Shown: positions 7,996 to 16,285 of the stretch, piece after piece
How the letters are laid out: the number at the start of each line of letters is the position of its first letter
How positions within the stretch are numbered: the first letter of the stretch is position 1
Assembly (NCBI RefSeq): GCF_000830005.1
Contig: NZ_CP010407.1
Span: 4,778,001 to 4,842,000 of the forward strand
Source of the DNA: Streptomyces vietnamensis
GTDB lineage: Bacteria; Actinomycetota; Actinomycetes; Streptomycetales; Streptomycetaceae
DNA: 64,000 bases
Direction: 5' to 3'
Position numbers and translations under genes: made by a program
Notes under the pieces: generated by a model
Database searches by the model: none
Seen by the model: only the letters and a program-made list of their open reading frames with translations
Told to the model about the DNA's origin: nothing

Positions 7996-10900
7996 GTGAG
8001 CGTCAGCGTCCGGACGACGACCGACGGAACCGATCCCTTCGGCACGGCACGGCTGCGGCGAGGCGTGCTCGACGCCTGGGGCGCGAGTCCGGCCCGGTTC
8101 CGGGAGGACGCCAACGCCGAGGAGGACCTGGCCCTCGGCGGCTACCGCGACCGCCTCGTCGTCGAGCTGGCGCAGAACGCCGCCGACGCCGCCCACCGCG
8201 CCGGCGTCACCGGCCGCCTCCGCCTGACCCTGCACCCCGCGGACCACGAGGGCCCCGCGGTCCTCGCCGCCGCGAACACCGGCGCCCCGCTGGACGCCGC
8301 GGGCGTGGAGTCGCTGTCCACCCTCCGCGCCTCCGCCAAACGCGAGCAGGGCGGACAGGGCGGACAGGACGGACAGGGCGGCCACGGCGCCGTCGGCCGT
8401 TTCGGCGTCGGTTTCGCCGCCGTCCTCGCCGTCTCCGACGAGCCCGCCGTCCTGGGCCGGCACGGCGGCGTCCGCTGGTCCCTGGCCGAGGCGCGCGAGC
8501 TGGCCGCCGAGGCCGCCCGGTACAGCCCGGGCCTCGGCGACGAACTGCGCCGCCGTGACGGCCACGTACCGCTCCTGCGTCTTCCGCTGCCCGCCGAGGG
8601 CACCGCGCCCGAGGGATACGACACCGTCGTCGTCCTCCCGCTGCGGGATGCCGCCGCCGAGGACCTGGCCGAGCGTCTCCTCGCCTCCGTGGACGACGCT
8701 CTGCTCCTCACTCTTCCGGGTATCGCCGAGATCGTCGTGGAGACGGCGGAGGGCGTGCGGACCCTCCGCCGCTCCGAGGACGAGGGATACGTCCGCATCG
8801 ACGATTCCGGCGACAGCGCCACCGGCACCCACCGCTGGCGGACCGTCACCCACGGCGGCCCCCTCGACCCCGCCCTCCTGAAGGACCGCCCGGTCGAGGA
8901 GCGACTCCGCCCGCACTGGTCGGTCACCTGGGCCGTACCGGTGGATGCGGAGGGGGCCCCGAAGTACCCCCGTACGACCCCCGTCGTGCACGCCCCCACC
9001 CCCACCGACGAGCCCCTCGGCATCCCCGCCCTCCTCATCGCGTCCCTCCCGCTGGACACGGCCCGGCGGCACCCGGCGCCCGGGCCGCTGACGGACTTCC
9101 TGGTGCAGCGGGCGGCCGACGCGTACGCCGAACTCCTCGCCGACTGGCAGCCGGTGACGACCGCGACCCTCGACCTCGTGCCCGGCCCGCTCGGCAAGGG
9201 GCACGTCGACGGCGCCCTGCGCGAGGCGATCCTCGACCGGCTGCCGCGCGTCGCGTTCCTGGCCCCGGCCGCCCCCTCCGAGGAGCTTCCGGCACTCCGC
9301 CCGATCGAGGCGGAGGTCGTGGAGGGCGCGGGCGCGGAGACGGTCGACGTCCTCGCCGAGGTGTTCCCGACGCTCCTGCCCGCCGGTCTCGAACGCCGCC
9401 CCGAGCTCCGTACCCTCGGCGTCGGCCGCGTCCCCCTCACCGAGGCGATCGACCGCCTTGCCGGTGTGGACCGCCCGCCGACGTGGTGGTGGCGGCTGTA
9501 CGACTCGCTCGCCGGCGTCGACCCGGACCGTCTGACGGGCCTCCCGGTGCCGCTCGCGGAGGCCGAGGAGGGCGCCAGGATCCGTACGACGATCGGCCCC
9601 CGCCAGGTCCTCCTGCCGCAGGACCGCACGCCCGCCGAACTGACACGGCTCGGCCTGAAGGTGGCGCACCCGGAGGCGGCCCACCCGCTCCTGGAGAAGC
9701 TGGGCGCCCTGCCGGCCACACCCCGCGCGGTCCTGACGACCCCGCAGGTACGGGCGGCGGTCGCGGCCTCCCTCGACGCGGGCGAGATCTGGGACGAGGA
9801 CGCCGACGCCCTCGACGCGGAGGAACTGGCCGAGACCGTCCTCGCCCTGGTCCGCGACGCGGAGCTCGACCCCGGCGAGGAGCCGTGGCTCGGCGCGCTC
9901 GCCCTCCCCGACGAGGACGGCGAACTGTCCCCGGCGGGCGAACTGGTCCTCCCGGGCTCGCCGTTCGCGGCCGTGATGCGCGAGGAGGAACTCGCCTTCG
10001 TCGACGCCGACCTGGCCGCCCGCTGGGGCGAACAGCCCCTCGCCGCCTGTGGTGTCCTCGCCAACTTCGCCCTGGTCCGCGCGACCGACCTGGTCCTCGA
10101 CCCGGACGAGGTCGAGCCCCGCGAGGGCGACTACCCGGAGCCGGACGACGCGGGCCTGCTCGACGCGGTCGACGTGTGGTGCGAGGACGTCCTGGACCGC
10201 CTCCCGATGACCGCCGTACCGCCGGTGGCGACGGAGATCGTGGCCGTACGGGACCTGGACCTGGTCGACGACGACCGCTGGCCGCAGGCCCTCGCGCTCC
10301 TCGCGCAGCCGCCGCTCAGGGACGCCCTGACCCAGCCCGTACGGGTGCTCCTGCCGGACGGCACGACGGAGACCGTCCGCTCGTACACGGCCTGGTGGCT
10401 GCGCGACCACCCCGTCCTGGACGGCCGCCGCCCGGCGGGCCTCCGCGCGGAGGGCTCGGACCCGCTCCTCATCGGCCTGTACGACTCCGCCGACGCGACC
10501 GGCTTCGAGGACGAGCAGGTCCTCCGGGCCCTGGGCGTCCGCACCTCGGTCGCGGCCCTCCTCGACGAACCGGGCGGCGCGGCGGAGCTCCTGGCCCGCC
10601 TGGCGGACCCGTCCCGCGAGGTCACGGCACCCCAACTCCACGCCCTGTACACGGCCCTGGCGGACCTGGACCCGGAGCAGGTGACGCTCCCCGACGACCT
10701 GCGCGCGGTCGTGGACGGCACCCTCGTCGTGGTCGAGGCCTCGGAGGCCCTGGTGGCGGACGCCCCCGACCTCCTCCCGCTGGCCGGCGACCTCCCGCTC
10801 CTGCCGGTCTCCCCGTCCCGCGCGGACGACCTGGCGGACCTCTTCCAGGTCCGCCGCCTGAGCGAGGCGGTGGAGGCCGAGGTCACGACGGTCGGTGAGG

Positions 10901-11166
10901 AGCACGAGGTTCCGCCCTCGGTCCACGCCCTCCTCGGCCCGGCGACCCCCGCCTCGTACATCGAGCACGAGGAACTCCACGCCGGCGGCATCGAACTCGA
11001 CTGGCGCCGCACCCCCGACGGCGTCGTCCACGCCGCCACCCTGGAGGGCGTGGCGGCCGGCCTCGCCTGGGCGGCGGGCCAGTGGCCCCGCCGCTTCGAG
11101 GTGGCGGCCCTCCTGGAGGACCCGTCGAGGACGGCGGAACTGGCGAGGGACAGGTGGTTCGACTGA
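7996..11166 (+). CDS. Large GHKL-type ATPase (sacsin N-terminal-like)
   Basis: A 1,056-residue cytoplasmic protein. The first ~250 residues form an HSP90-like GHKL ATP-binding domain: ELAQNAADAA (N-box with Mg-binding Asn), AANTGAPLD (the D/N-x-G adenine contact) and GRFGVGFAAV (glycine-rich lid). The rest is long, acidic and without recognised enzyme motifs, as in the actinobacterial 'sacsin N-terminal ATPase-like' proteins, whose biological role is unknown. A small insert of Gly-Gln repeats (GGQGGQDGQGG) interrupts the ATP lid and comes from a 9-bp repeat. The GTG at 7996 follows TGGAG. Histidine kinase is unlikely because no phospho-acceptor domain is present. Confidence 0.82.
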   Translation: MSVSVRTTTDGTDPFGTARLRRGVLDAWGASPARFREDANAEEDLALGGYRDRLVVELAQNAADAAHRAGVTGRLRLTLHPADHEGPAVLAAANTGAPLDAAGVESLSTLRASAKREQGGQGGQDGQGGHGAVGRFGVGFAAVLAVSDEPAVLGRHGGVRWSLAEARELAAEAARYSPGLGDELRRRDGHVPLLRLPLPAEGTAPEGYDTVVVLPLRDAAAEDLAERLLASVDDALLLTLPGIAEIVVETAEGVRTLRRSEDEGYVRIDDSGDSATGTHRWRTVTHGGPLDPALLKDRPVEERLRPHWSVTWAVPVDAEGAPKYPRTTPVVHAPTPTDEPLGIPALLIASLPLDTARRHPAPGPLTDFLVQRAADAYAELLADWQPVTTATLDLVPGPLGKGHVDGALREAILDRLPRVAFLAPAAPSEELPALRPIEAEVVEGAGAETVDVLAEVFPTLLPAGLERRPELRTLGVGRVPLTEAIDRLAGVDRPPTWWWRLYDSLAGVDPDRLTGLPVPLAEAEEGARIRTTIGPRQVLLPQDRTPAELTRLGLKVAHPEAAHPLLEKLGALPATPRAVLTTPQVRAAVAASLDAGEIWDEDADALDAEELAETVLALVRDAELDPGEEPWLGALALPDEDGELSPAGELVLPGSPFAAVMREEELAFVDADLAARWGEQPLAACGVLANFALVRATDLVLDPDEVEPREGDYPEPDDAGLLDAVDVWCEDVLDRLPMTAVPPVATEIVAVRDLDLVDDDRWPQALALLAQPPLRDALTQPVRVLLPDGTTETVRSYTAWWLRDHPVLDGRRPAGLRAEGSDPLLIGLYDSADATGFEDEQVLRALGVRTSVAALLDEPGGAAELLARLADPSREVTAPQLHALYTALADLDPEQVTLPDDLRAVVDGTLVVVEASEALVADAPDLLPLAGDLPLLPVSPSRADDLADLFQVRRLSEAVEAEVTTVGEEHEVPPSVHALLGPATPASYIEHEELHAGGIELDWRRTPDGVVHAATLEGVAAGLAWAAGQWPRRFEVAALLEDPSRTAELARDRWFD

Positions 11167-11351
11167 CGGCGCGGCGGCGGGCGAAAGGGAACGGCCCTGT
11201 AGCGGCACGGCGGCGGCCGACACGGAAGGGGCCTGTGACGGCGCGGCGGCGGCGCGACATCGAATCGTCCTGGTAGAGACCAGAGGGCGGCGACGCACGG
11301 AGACGGGTCGCCGCGTCCTCACCCCCCACCCCCTCTCCCAGGAGGCACCGC

Positions 11352-12179
11352 ATGCCCCAGGTACGCGTCAACGGCGTGAAACTCGCGTACGACTCCGTGG
11401 GCGAAGGCGAACCACTCGTCCTCGTCCACGGTTCGTGGAACGACCGCCACAGCTGGCAGCCGGCGATCGAGGCGGACATCCGCGCGTCCTTCACCGCGGT
11501 CGCGTACGACCGCCGCGGCCACGGCGAGAGCGAGAAGGTTCCGGGCCGGGGCGCCCGGAGGGAGGACGAGGACGACCTGGCGGCGCTGATCGAGGAGCTC
11601 TTCGACGGCCCCGCGCACGTCGCCGGCAGCTCCTTCGGCGCGTCGATCACCCTCGGCCTGGCGGCCCGCCGCCCGGAGCTGTTCCGCACGATCACGGTCC
11701 ACGAGCCGCCGCTGGTGGGGGTGGTGGCGGACGACCATGAATCCATGGAGCAACTGCAGCCGACGTTCACGTCCTTCGACGCGATCCTCGACCACCTCCG
11801 CAAGGGGGAGGACGAGCAGGGGGCGCGCCTGTTCGTGGAGGAGGTGGCGATGGGCCCGGGCATGTGGGACCAACTGCCGCCCGCCATCCGACAGACGTTC
11901 GTGACGAACGCCCAGACCTGGCTGGACGAACAGAACGACCCGTCCTGGGCCGAACTGGACCTCGAAGGCCTCTCCGCCTGCCCGGTCCCGGTCCTCCTGA
12001 GCCGTGGTACGGAGAGCCCCGCCTGGTTCGGCACGGTCCTGGACCGCCTGGCCGCGGTCCTGCCGAACGCCCGGCACCAGACCTTCGAGGGCGCGGGCCA
12101 CATCCCGCACGTCACGCACCCGAAGGAGTACGTGAGGGTCGTGACGGACTTCATCAGGACGGCGGCACCGGGCAACTGA
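11352..12179 (+). CDS. Alpha/beta-fold hydrolase
   Basis: A 275-residue alpha/beta hydrolase. The oxyanion region LVHGSWNDRHSW follows strand 3, and the nucleophile elbow GSSFGASI (serine at about 101) is clear. The C-terminal histidine lies in EGAGHIPHV, and an acid before it is probably in the LSRGTESPAWF region. A helical cap lies between residues 130 and 200. GGAGG stands 5-10 bases before the ATG. Substrate unknown; related proteins include esterases and haloperoxidase-like enzymes. It is preceded by a 185-base gap with GGCGGCG repeats and appears to be transcribed alone. Confidence 0.85.
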   Translation: MPQVRVNGVKLAYDSVGEGEPLVLVHGSWNDRHSWQPAIEADIRASFTAVAYDRRGHGESEKVPGRGARREDEDDLAALIEELFDGPAHVAGSSFGASITLGLAARRPELFRTITVHEPPLVGVVADDHESMEQLQPTFTSFDAILDHLRKGEDEQGARLFVEEVAMGPGMWDQLPPAIRQTFVTNAQTWLDEQNDPSWAELDLEGLSACPVPVLLSRGTESPAWFGTVLDRLAAVLPNARHQTFEGAGHIPHVTHPKEYVRVVTDFIRTAAPGN

Positions 12180-12315
12180 CGGGACGCACAGCCGAGCCGA
12201 CGGCCCGGGCCCGACCCCTCGGACCGGCCCAGCCCGGACGGCCCGGGTCAGTCCGAGTGGCCCGGCCCAGCCCGGACGGCCCGGGCCGGTCCGAGAGGTC
12301 GGGCCCGGGGGCCGG
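12180..12315. repeat. Short tandem repeats between convergent genes
   Basis: Three imperfect copies of a ~40-bp unit (CCCGGACGGCCCGGGTCAGT, then a GTCCGAG-type segment) fill the gap between the hydrolase stop and the stop of the opposing calcium-binding-repeat gene. No gene is seen. Confidence 0.6.
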
Positions 12316-13542
12316 TCAGAACAGCCCGTTCCGGCCCTTCTGCCCGGCGAGGCGGTCGTACAGGGGCCGCTCCGTCCGGGCGGGGGCGGCCTTTCGGGCC
12401 GACCGTGCGGCCGCCTGGGTCTCGCAGTTGACCACGATGTTCGTCCCGCCCTCGCCGTCGCAGTCGTCGACGCCCGCCTGGCCGTCGAGGGCGTCGGCGG
12501 CGGGGCCGCCGCGCAGGTAGTCGTTGCCGTCGCCGCCGCGCAGGGCGTCCCGGCCGCCGGCGGTGCCGAGCGTCTGGCTCCAGTCCGAGTTGTCGCCGAA
12601 GATCCGGTCGTCGCCGCCGCGGCCCTCGATCTGGTCGTTGCCCGCGGTGGACCCGGCGGGATCGACGAGGGAGTTGTCGCCGATGAGGATGATCTCGCCC
12701 GTGCTGCCGCCGAGGATCACGTCGTTGCCGGAGCCGACCGCGGTGCCGGCGGACGTGTGGTCGCCGACGGCGCCGAACGCGCCGTCGGGTCCCAGGTCGA
12801 TCAGGTCGTCGCCGCCGGCCCCGCTGGCGTTGCCGAACGGCGCGAAGCTGTCCCCCGTGACGTCGCCGAGGGTTCCGGGGCCTTCGAGCAGGACGTCGTC
12901 TCCGGCACCCGTCGCACCGTAGTAGCCGAGCGAGTCCCCGACGATGACGTCCTCCCCGTTGCCGCCGATGACACGGTCGGAGGCCCCGCCGTTGGCGTGG
13001 TCGCCGGCACTGTCCCCGTACAGGACGTCGTCGCCGTCCCCGCCGACGAGAACGTCGGGGGAGGCGCCGTCGGCAGTGCCCTGCGTCGCCGCGTTGTCCC
13101 CGAGCAGGAAGTCGTCCCCGGTCCCGCCGTCGATGTAGTCCCGCCCGGTGGCGCTGCTGACGTTTCCGGTGAACGCGCGCTCGTCACCGCCCACCTCGTC
13201 GTTGCCGGCGTCGCCGAAGATCCGGTCGTCGCCGGTCCCGCCGGAGATGCGGTCGTTGCCGTCCCCGCCGTGGATGTAGTCGTTGCCGCCCAGGCCGCAG
13301 ATCCGGTCGTTGCCGCCCTTGCCGTCGATGACGTCGTTGCCGGGCGTGCCGATGATGACGTCGTCGCCCGGGGTGCCGATGGTGCCGGTGACGGTGGCGG
13401 CGGCTTCGAAGCAGGTGGGCGCCGCGACGGCGGGAGCCCCGGCGGCGGTGACGGTGAGGGCCGCGGCGACGAGCGCGGGCGCGCACAGAAGGCCGAGGGT
13501 CCGGCGGCGCGCGGTCGTGCGGACGGCTGTTCTGCGGGGCAT
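12316..13542 (-). CDS. Secreted hemolysin-type calcium-binding (RTX-like) repeat protein
   Basis: A 408-residue exported protein. A Sec signal peptide with a long basic region (RRTAVRTTARRRT) and cleavage near AVAA|PT is followed by about 320 residues of glycine/aspartate nonapeptide repeats of the form GGxGxDxhh, for example GGDGNDRISGG, GGTGDDRIFGD and GGDGDDVLYGD. Such repeats fold into Ca2+-binding parallel beta-rolls. No protease, lipase or other catalytic domain accompanies them, so this is a repeat-only protein, perhaps structural or adhesive. Two cysteines in the tail (VDDCDGEGG and VNCET) probably form a disulphide. The ATG at 13542 has GGAAGGA upstream. The gene is divergent from the ArsR/SRPBCC pair. 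Confidence 0.87.
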   Translation of the reverse strand: MPRRTAVRTTARRRTLGLLCAPALVAAALTVTAAGAPAVAAPTCFEAAATVTGTIGTPGDDVIIGTPGNDVIDGKGGNDRICGLGGNDYIHGGDGNDRISGGTGDDRIFGDAGNDEVGGDERAFTGNVSSATGRDYIDGGTGDDFLLGDNAATQGTADGASPDVLVGGDGDDVLYGDSAGDHANGGASDRVIGGNGEDVIVGDSLGYYGATGAGDDVLLEGPGTLGDVTGDSFAPFGNASGAGGDDLIDLGPDGAFGAVGDHTSAGTAVGSGNDVILGGSTGEIILIGDNSLVDPAGSTAGNDQIEGRGGDDRIFGDNSDWSQTLGTAGGRDALRGGDGNDYLRGGPAADALDGQAGVDDCDGEGGTNIVVNCETQAAARSARKAAPARTERPLYDRLAGQKGRNGLF

Positions 13543-13720
13543 GGGGGTCCTTCCCGTGGCAGGAGACGGAGGCGGAGGCGGAGGCGGAGGCGAACGAGCG
13601 AGGGAGAGCACGACCACCGAGAGGTGATCACGTTGCGTGATCTCTGCCACGAGCAGGGGGGCGCCTCGATGCACGGAGAGTGATTTCACCCGATGGGTCG
13701 GCGGCCGCCCGCGCCGCGGA

Positions 13721-13759
13721 ACGCGTCGGAAAGTTTTGACGCGTCGGAAAATCCCGACG
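13721..13759. promoter_or_regulatory. Direct repeats and palindrome, likely ArsR operator
   Basis: ACGCGTCGGAAA occurs twice, 18 bases apart (13721-13732 and 13739-13750). The second copy is part of the near-palindrome CGTCGGAAAATCCCGACG (13742-13759), which ends five bases before the ArsR start. This is the expected place for autorepression by the ArsR protein. Confidence 0.65.
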
Positions 13760-13763
13760 TATC

Positions 13764-14087
13764 ATGAGCGCCATGCCGACCGACGTGTTCGGCGTACTGG
13801 CCAACCCGGTACGCCGCAAACTGCTCGAAACGCTGCGTGAAGGGCCTCGCTCCACGGGCGAGCTGGCCGGGATGTTCGAGCTCGGGAGGCCCGCGGTCTC
13901 CGAGCACCTGGCGGTGCTCCGTACCGCGGGACTGGTACGCGAAGAGCCCCGAGGGCGGCACCGCTTCTACCACCTCGAACCGGCCCGGCTCGCCGAGGTG
14001 GGCGAGTGGCTGCATCCGTTCGAGCACTACTGGAAGCAGCGCCTGGACGCGCTGTCCGATCTCCTGGACGAGGAAAACGGAACGTGA
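13764..14087 (+). CDS. ArsR-family winged-helix repressor
   Basis: A 107-residue protein with a classic ArsR/SmtB winged helix: VFGVLANPVRRKLLETL at the start, the recognition helix around GRPAVSEHLAVLRTAGL and the wing REEPRGRHRFYHLEP. No metal-binding cysteine cluster (ELCVCDL) is present, so it belongs to the non-metal ArsR group usually paired with an SRPBCC/AHSA1 protein. That protein follows with overlapping stop and start. ATG 13764 (or 13773) lies just after a strong palindromic operator. Confidence 0.88.
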   Translation: MSAMPTDVFGVLANPVRRKLLETLREGPRSTGELAGMFELGRPAVSEHLAVLRTAGLVREEPRGRHRFYHLEPARLAEVGEWLHPFEHYWKQRLDALSDLLDEENGT

Positions 14088-14488
14088 TGACCGAGAACAA
14101 CACGATCACCTGCGAGAAGTACCTGCCCCACGCACCCGCGGCGGTGTGGAAGGCCCTGACCGACCCCGACCTGCACGCCCGCTGGTGGGCCGCCGGCGAC
14201 GTCAAGGCCGTCGTCGGGCACCGCTTCACCCTCGACATGGGCGACTTCGGGCAGCAGCCCTGCGAGGTGACAGCCGTCGACGAGGAGCGGCTGCTCGCCT
14301 ACCGCTTCGCCGAGGGCACGCTCGACACCACCGTCACCTGGACGCTCCACCCGGAGGGCGAGGGCACCCGCCTCGTCCTCACCCACACCGGCTTCGACCT
14401 CGATTCCCCGATGGGCCGCCAGGCATACGAGGGCATGGGCCACGGCTGGCCCCACGTCCTGGACCGCCTCGCCGCCGTGCTCCTCTGA
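14087..14488 (+). CDS. SRPBCC (AHSA1/START-like) domain protein
   Basis: A 133-residue single-domain protein of the AHSA1-like SRPBCC superfamily, which has a hydrophobic ligand-binding helix-grip fold. Typical features are the N-terminal PHAPAAVWKALTDPDLHARWW, a central strand pair and the C-terminal helix GMGHGWPHVLDRLAAVL. Its start codon overlaps the ArsR stop (TGATG), so the two are translationally coupled. This ArsR-SRPBCC arrangement is common in Streptomyces. The ligand is unknown. Confidence 0.85.
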   Translation: MTENNTITCEKYLPHAPAAVWKALTDPDLHARWWAAGDVKAVVGHRFTLDMGDFGQQPCEVTAVDEERLLAYRFAEGTLDTTVTWTLHPEGEGTRLVLTHTGFDLDSPMGRQAYEGMGHGWPHVLDRLAAVLL

Positions 14489-14601
14489 GACCGAGCGGCG
14501 GGGTGCGCCGGGCGGTCCCACCCGAGGCCCGCACAGCAGGCCCGCCCCGAGGACCAAGACGACGGCACCCCTGACGGGCCCTGCGGCATACGTGTCCTCG
14601 G

Positions 14602-14850
14602 TCAGTTCGGCCAGGTGATGGTCTGCGTCTCCGGGGTGACCGTGATCCGGAAGCGGCCGAGGTCGGGGGAGCCGTCTCGGCGCCACCGGGCCACGTGTTC
14701 CTCGACCCGGTCCCACAGGCGGTCCGGACCGCCTTGGCGGACGACCCAACGGTCGTCGCCATCGCGGTGCAGCGCGGCCCACGCCCGCGAGGTCTTCGAA
14801 CGCGGCCGTCCCCTGATGCGGGCGATTGAACCGGCCAGAAGCTGGTCCAC
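14602..14850 (-). pseudogene. Possible C-terminal remnant of a PIMT-like methyltransferase
   Basis: The open frame encodes up to 82 residues whose second half (WAALHRDG, GGPDRLWDRVEEHVARW, GRFRITVTPETQTITW) resembles the C-terminal tail of protein-isoaspartate-type methyltransferases, including those associated with FxLD lanthipeptide systems. The SAM-binding methyltransferase core is absent upstream, so this would be a truncated relic. The reading is from memory of the family and is tentative; it could instead be a short independent gene. Confidence 0.35.
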
Positions 14851-14938
14851 CTGGCCGGAGGGGTGAAGCGGAGCCGCCGTTCCGGTGAGCTGATCGCAGC
14901 TGCGGCGAACCGCTTACGCGGATCGGCGTTTCTCTGGC

Positions 14939-15109
14939 ATGAACCCGATTAAGCGCCTGACAGCGACCCTGGCATCCTCCGCCGTCATCGTCCTGACCAC
15001 AGCAGCTACCGCCCACGCCGCGCCGGCCGGTCCCGTCAACAACGGACTCTCCTTCCTCCGGGAGTCCGCAGAAGCGCTCATCACCTTCGTCAAGCAGGTC
15101 CTCGCCTAG
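14939..15109 (+). CDS. Small secreted peptide with amphipathic helix (56 aa)
   Basis: A 56-residue precursor. Residues 1-28 form a clear Sec signal: MNPIKR, then a hydrophobic core (LASSAVIVLTTAATA) and cleavage at AHA|AP. The mature ~28-residue peptide begins APAGPVNNG and continues into LSFLRESAEALITFVKQVLA. In that segment the hydrophobic positions fall on one helical face and Arg/Glu/Lys on the other, as in membrane-active or surface-active peptides. It ends just before a strong hairpin terminator (15139-15173). No obvious ribosome-binding site is seen. I do not recognise a family. Confidence 0.6.
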   Translation: MNPIKRLTATLASSAVIVLTTAATAHAAPAGPVNNGLSFLRESAEALITFVKQVLA

Positions 15110-15138
15110 GAAGCCCCCGACACACCCCGCAGAGTCCC

Positions 15139-15173
15139 GTTCGCGGAGCCGTCACAGTGACGGCTCCGCGAAC
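15139..15173. terminator. Strong bidirectional hairpin terminator
   Basis: A perfect 17-bp inverted repeat with one-base loop (GTTCGCGGAGCCGTCAC / GTGACGGCTCCGCGAAC). It lies between the 56-residue peptide gene and the convergent wHTH gene. There is no T tract on either side, as is common in high-G+C actinomycetes. Confidence 0.8.
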
Positions 15174-15234
15174 GTGCACACCGCCCCGGTACTCCGGGTG
15201 CAGGCCTGATTCGGCGGTCTCGGCCGTCAACGGA

Positions 15235-16050
15235 TCACCTCCGAGCGGCTTCCAGCCTTCCCCGGATCGTGGCGGCCCGGGTGTGGACCTGGACGGCCGG
15301 GAGGTGGGTACGGGGGCGGGGGACGGTTTCGCCCCGGCAGTCGCCGCAGTCGCCGCCCTGGAGGGTGTCCGCGTACCCCGGCGTGCCGCAGGTCCCGCAT
15401 TCCAGGATGCGAAGGGGTGCGGGGTCGCGGCGGACGGGGAGGGGCGGGAGCTTGTCGGTGAGGCGGCGGCGGACGAGGCCGGCGGGGTGGTGGACGGGCT
15501 GCGGCAGGCCGGTGGTGAGTGCGTGCAGGATGAAGTCGTCGGTGGCGTCGCGGTCGAACCACTCCTCGACGAGCGGGGTGAGGGCGTGGCACTCGGCGTG
15601 GGACAGGGACAGGGCGGAGTTCGAGCGGCCGAGGGCGGCGAGGAGGACGTAGGCGCGTGAGCGGGTGCTCCGCTTCGACTCGCGCGGGACGTCGCCCTGC
15701 TGGAACGCCGCCCACCAGGCGCTGTCACGCGGCGTCCGGGTGAACCACGTTCGGGTGATCCAGCGTCCGCCCACACACTCGCGTCCGCGCCGCAGGTGTC
15801 CGGCCCGCTGGATGCGGTTGAGCGCGGTGCGCAGGGCGCACTGCCCGTACGGCAGCTGCTTGGCCAGCGTCTTCACCGAGATGTCACTGCCCTCGGGGAG
15901 CCGGTCGATGTAGGCGGCGATGGCGGCCTCGCGCGCCGGGAGGTGGGCGAAGTCCTGGGGCCCGCGCGGCTCCTGGTGCGGCGCGGAGCGCTTGCCGTAT
16001 CCCGGGTTGGCCAGGGGGTGAGGGGCAGCACTAAACTCGTTATCAACCAT
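15235..16050 (-). CDS. Winged-helix protein with C-terminal zinc ribbon
   Basis: A 271-residue soluble protein. Residues ~40-110 form a helix-turn-helix/winged helix (ISVKTLAKQLPYGQCALRTALNRIQRAGHLRR) of the kind found in MarR- or replication-initiator-like DNA-binding proteins. Near residue 220 two CxxC pairs (CGTCG and CGDCRG) form a likely zinc ribbon. Such two-domain proteins are common and uncharacterised in Streptomyces, often near integrated elements. The ATG at 16050 follows an A+T-richer leader containing a strong hairpin. Possible roles are a transcription factor or a plasmid/ICE-derived replication regulator; I cannot choose. Confidence 0.65.
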   Translation of the reverse strand: MVDNEFSAAPHPLANPGYGKRSAPHQEPRGPQDFAHLPAREAAIAAYIDRLPEGSDISVKTLAKQLPYGQCALRTALNRIQRAGHLRRGRECVGGRWITRTWFTRTPRDSAWWAAFQQGDVPRESKRSTRSRAYVLLAALGRSNSALSLSHAECHALTPLVEEWFDRDATDDFILHALTTGLPQPVHHPAGLVRRRLTDKLPPLPVRRDPAPLRILECGTCGTPGYADTLQGGDCGDCRGETVPRPRTHLPAVQVHTRAATIRGRLEAARR

Positions 16051-16079
16051 GATGATCGGTCTCGCGATCTTTGTGGTGA

Positions 16080-16115
16080 GACCCCCTCCAGGTGTTCCAG
16101 CACCTTGTGGGGGTC
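16080..16115. promoter_or_regulatory. Hairpin upstream of the wHTH gene
   Basis: An imperfect inverted repeat with arms GACCCCCTCCAGGTG and CACCTTGTGGGGGTC, separated by six bases, sits 30 bases upstream of the leftward wHTH gene. It could be the binding site of that protein or an attenuator in its leader. Confidence 0.45.
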
Positions 16116-16285
16116 GCTTGTTTTCTGAGCGTTGCCGTCACGCTAGAGGCATATGACGCTGCGTGGCAAGTCGGCGACCCTCCGTCAACTCGCTGGGTGG
16201 GCGGGTGGGTTGAATCCCAGGCCCGATCCCCTTCCCTCAAACACCGCTCGAACCTCGGACCTTGAGCTTCGGGCCCGGTCCCGGG

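Noticed and set aside
5418..8114. Very long open reading frame on the minus strand (~900 codons)
   Set aside because: It runs antisense to DUF3027 and through repeat-rich DNA; composition is Arg/Gly/Pro-rich with no domain. It is a G+C artefact.
7990..11322. Minus-strand frame of ~1,100 codons opposite the GHKL ATPase
   Set aside because: Mirror of a strongly biased coding strand; no motifs, while the plus strand has a clear ATPase domain.
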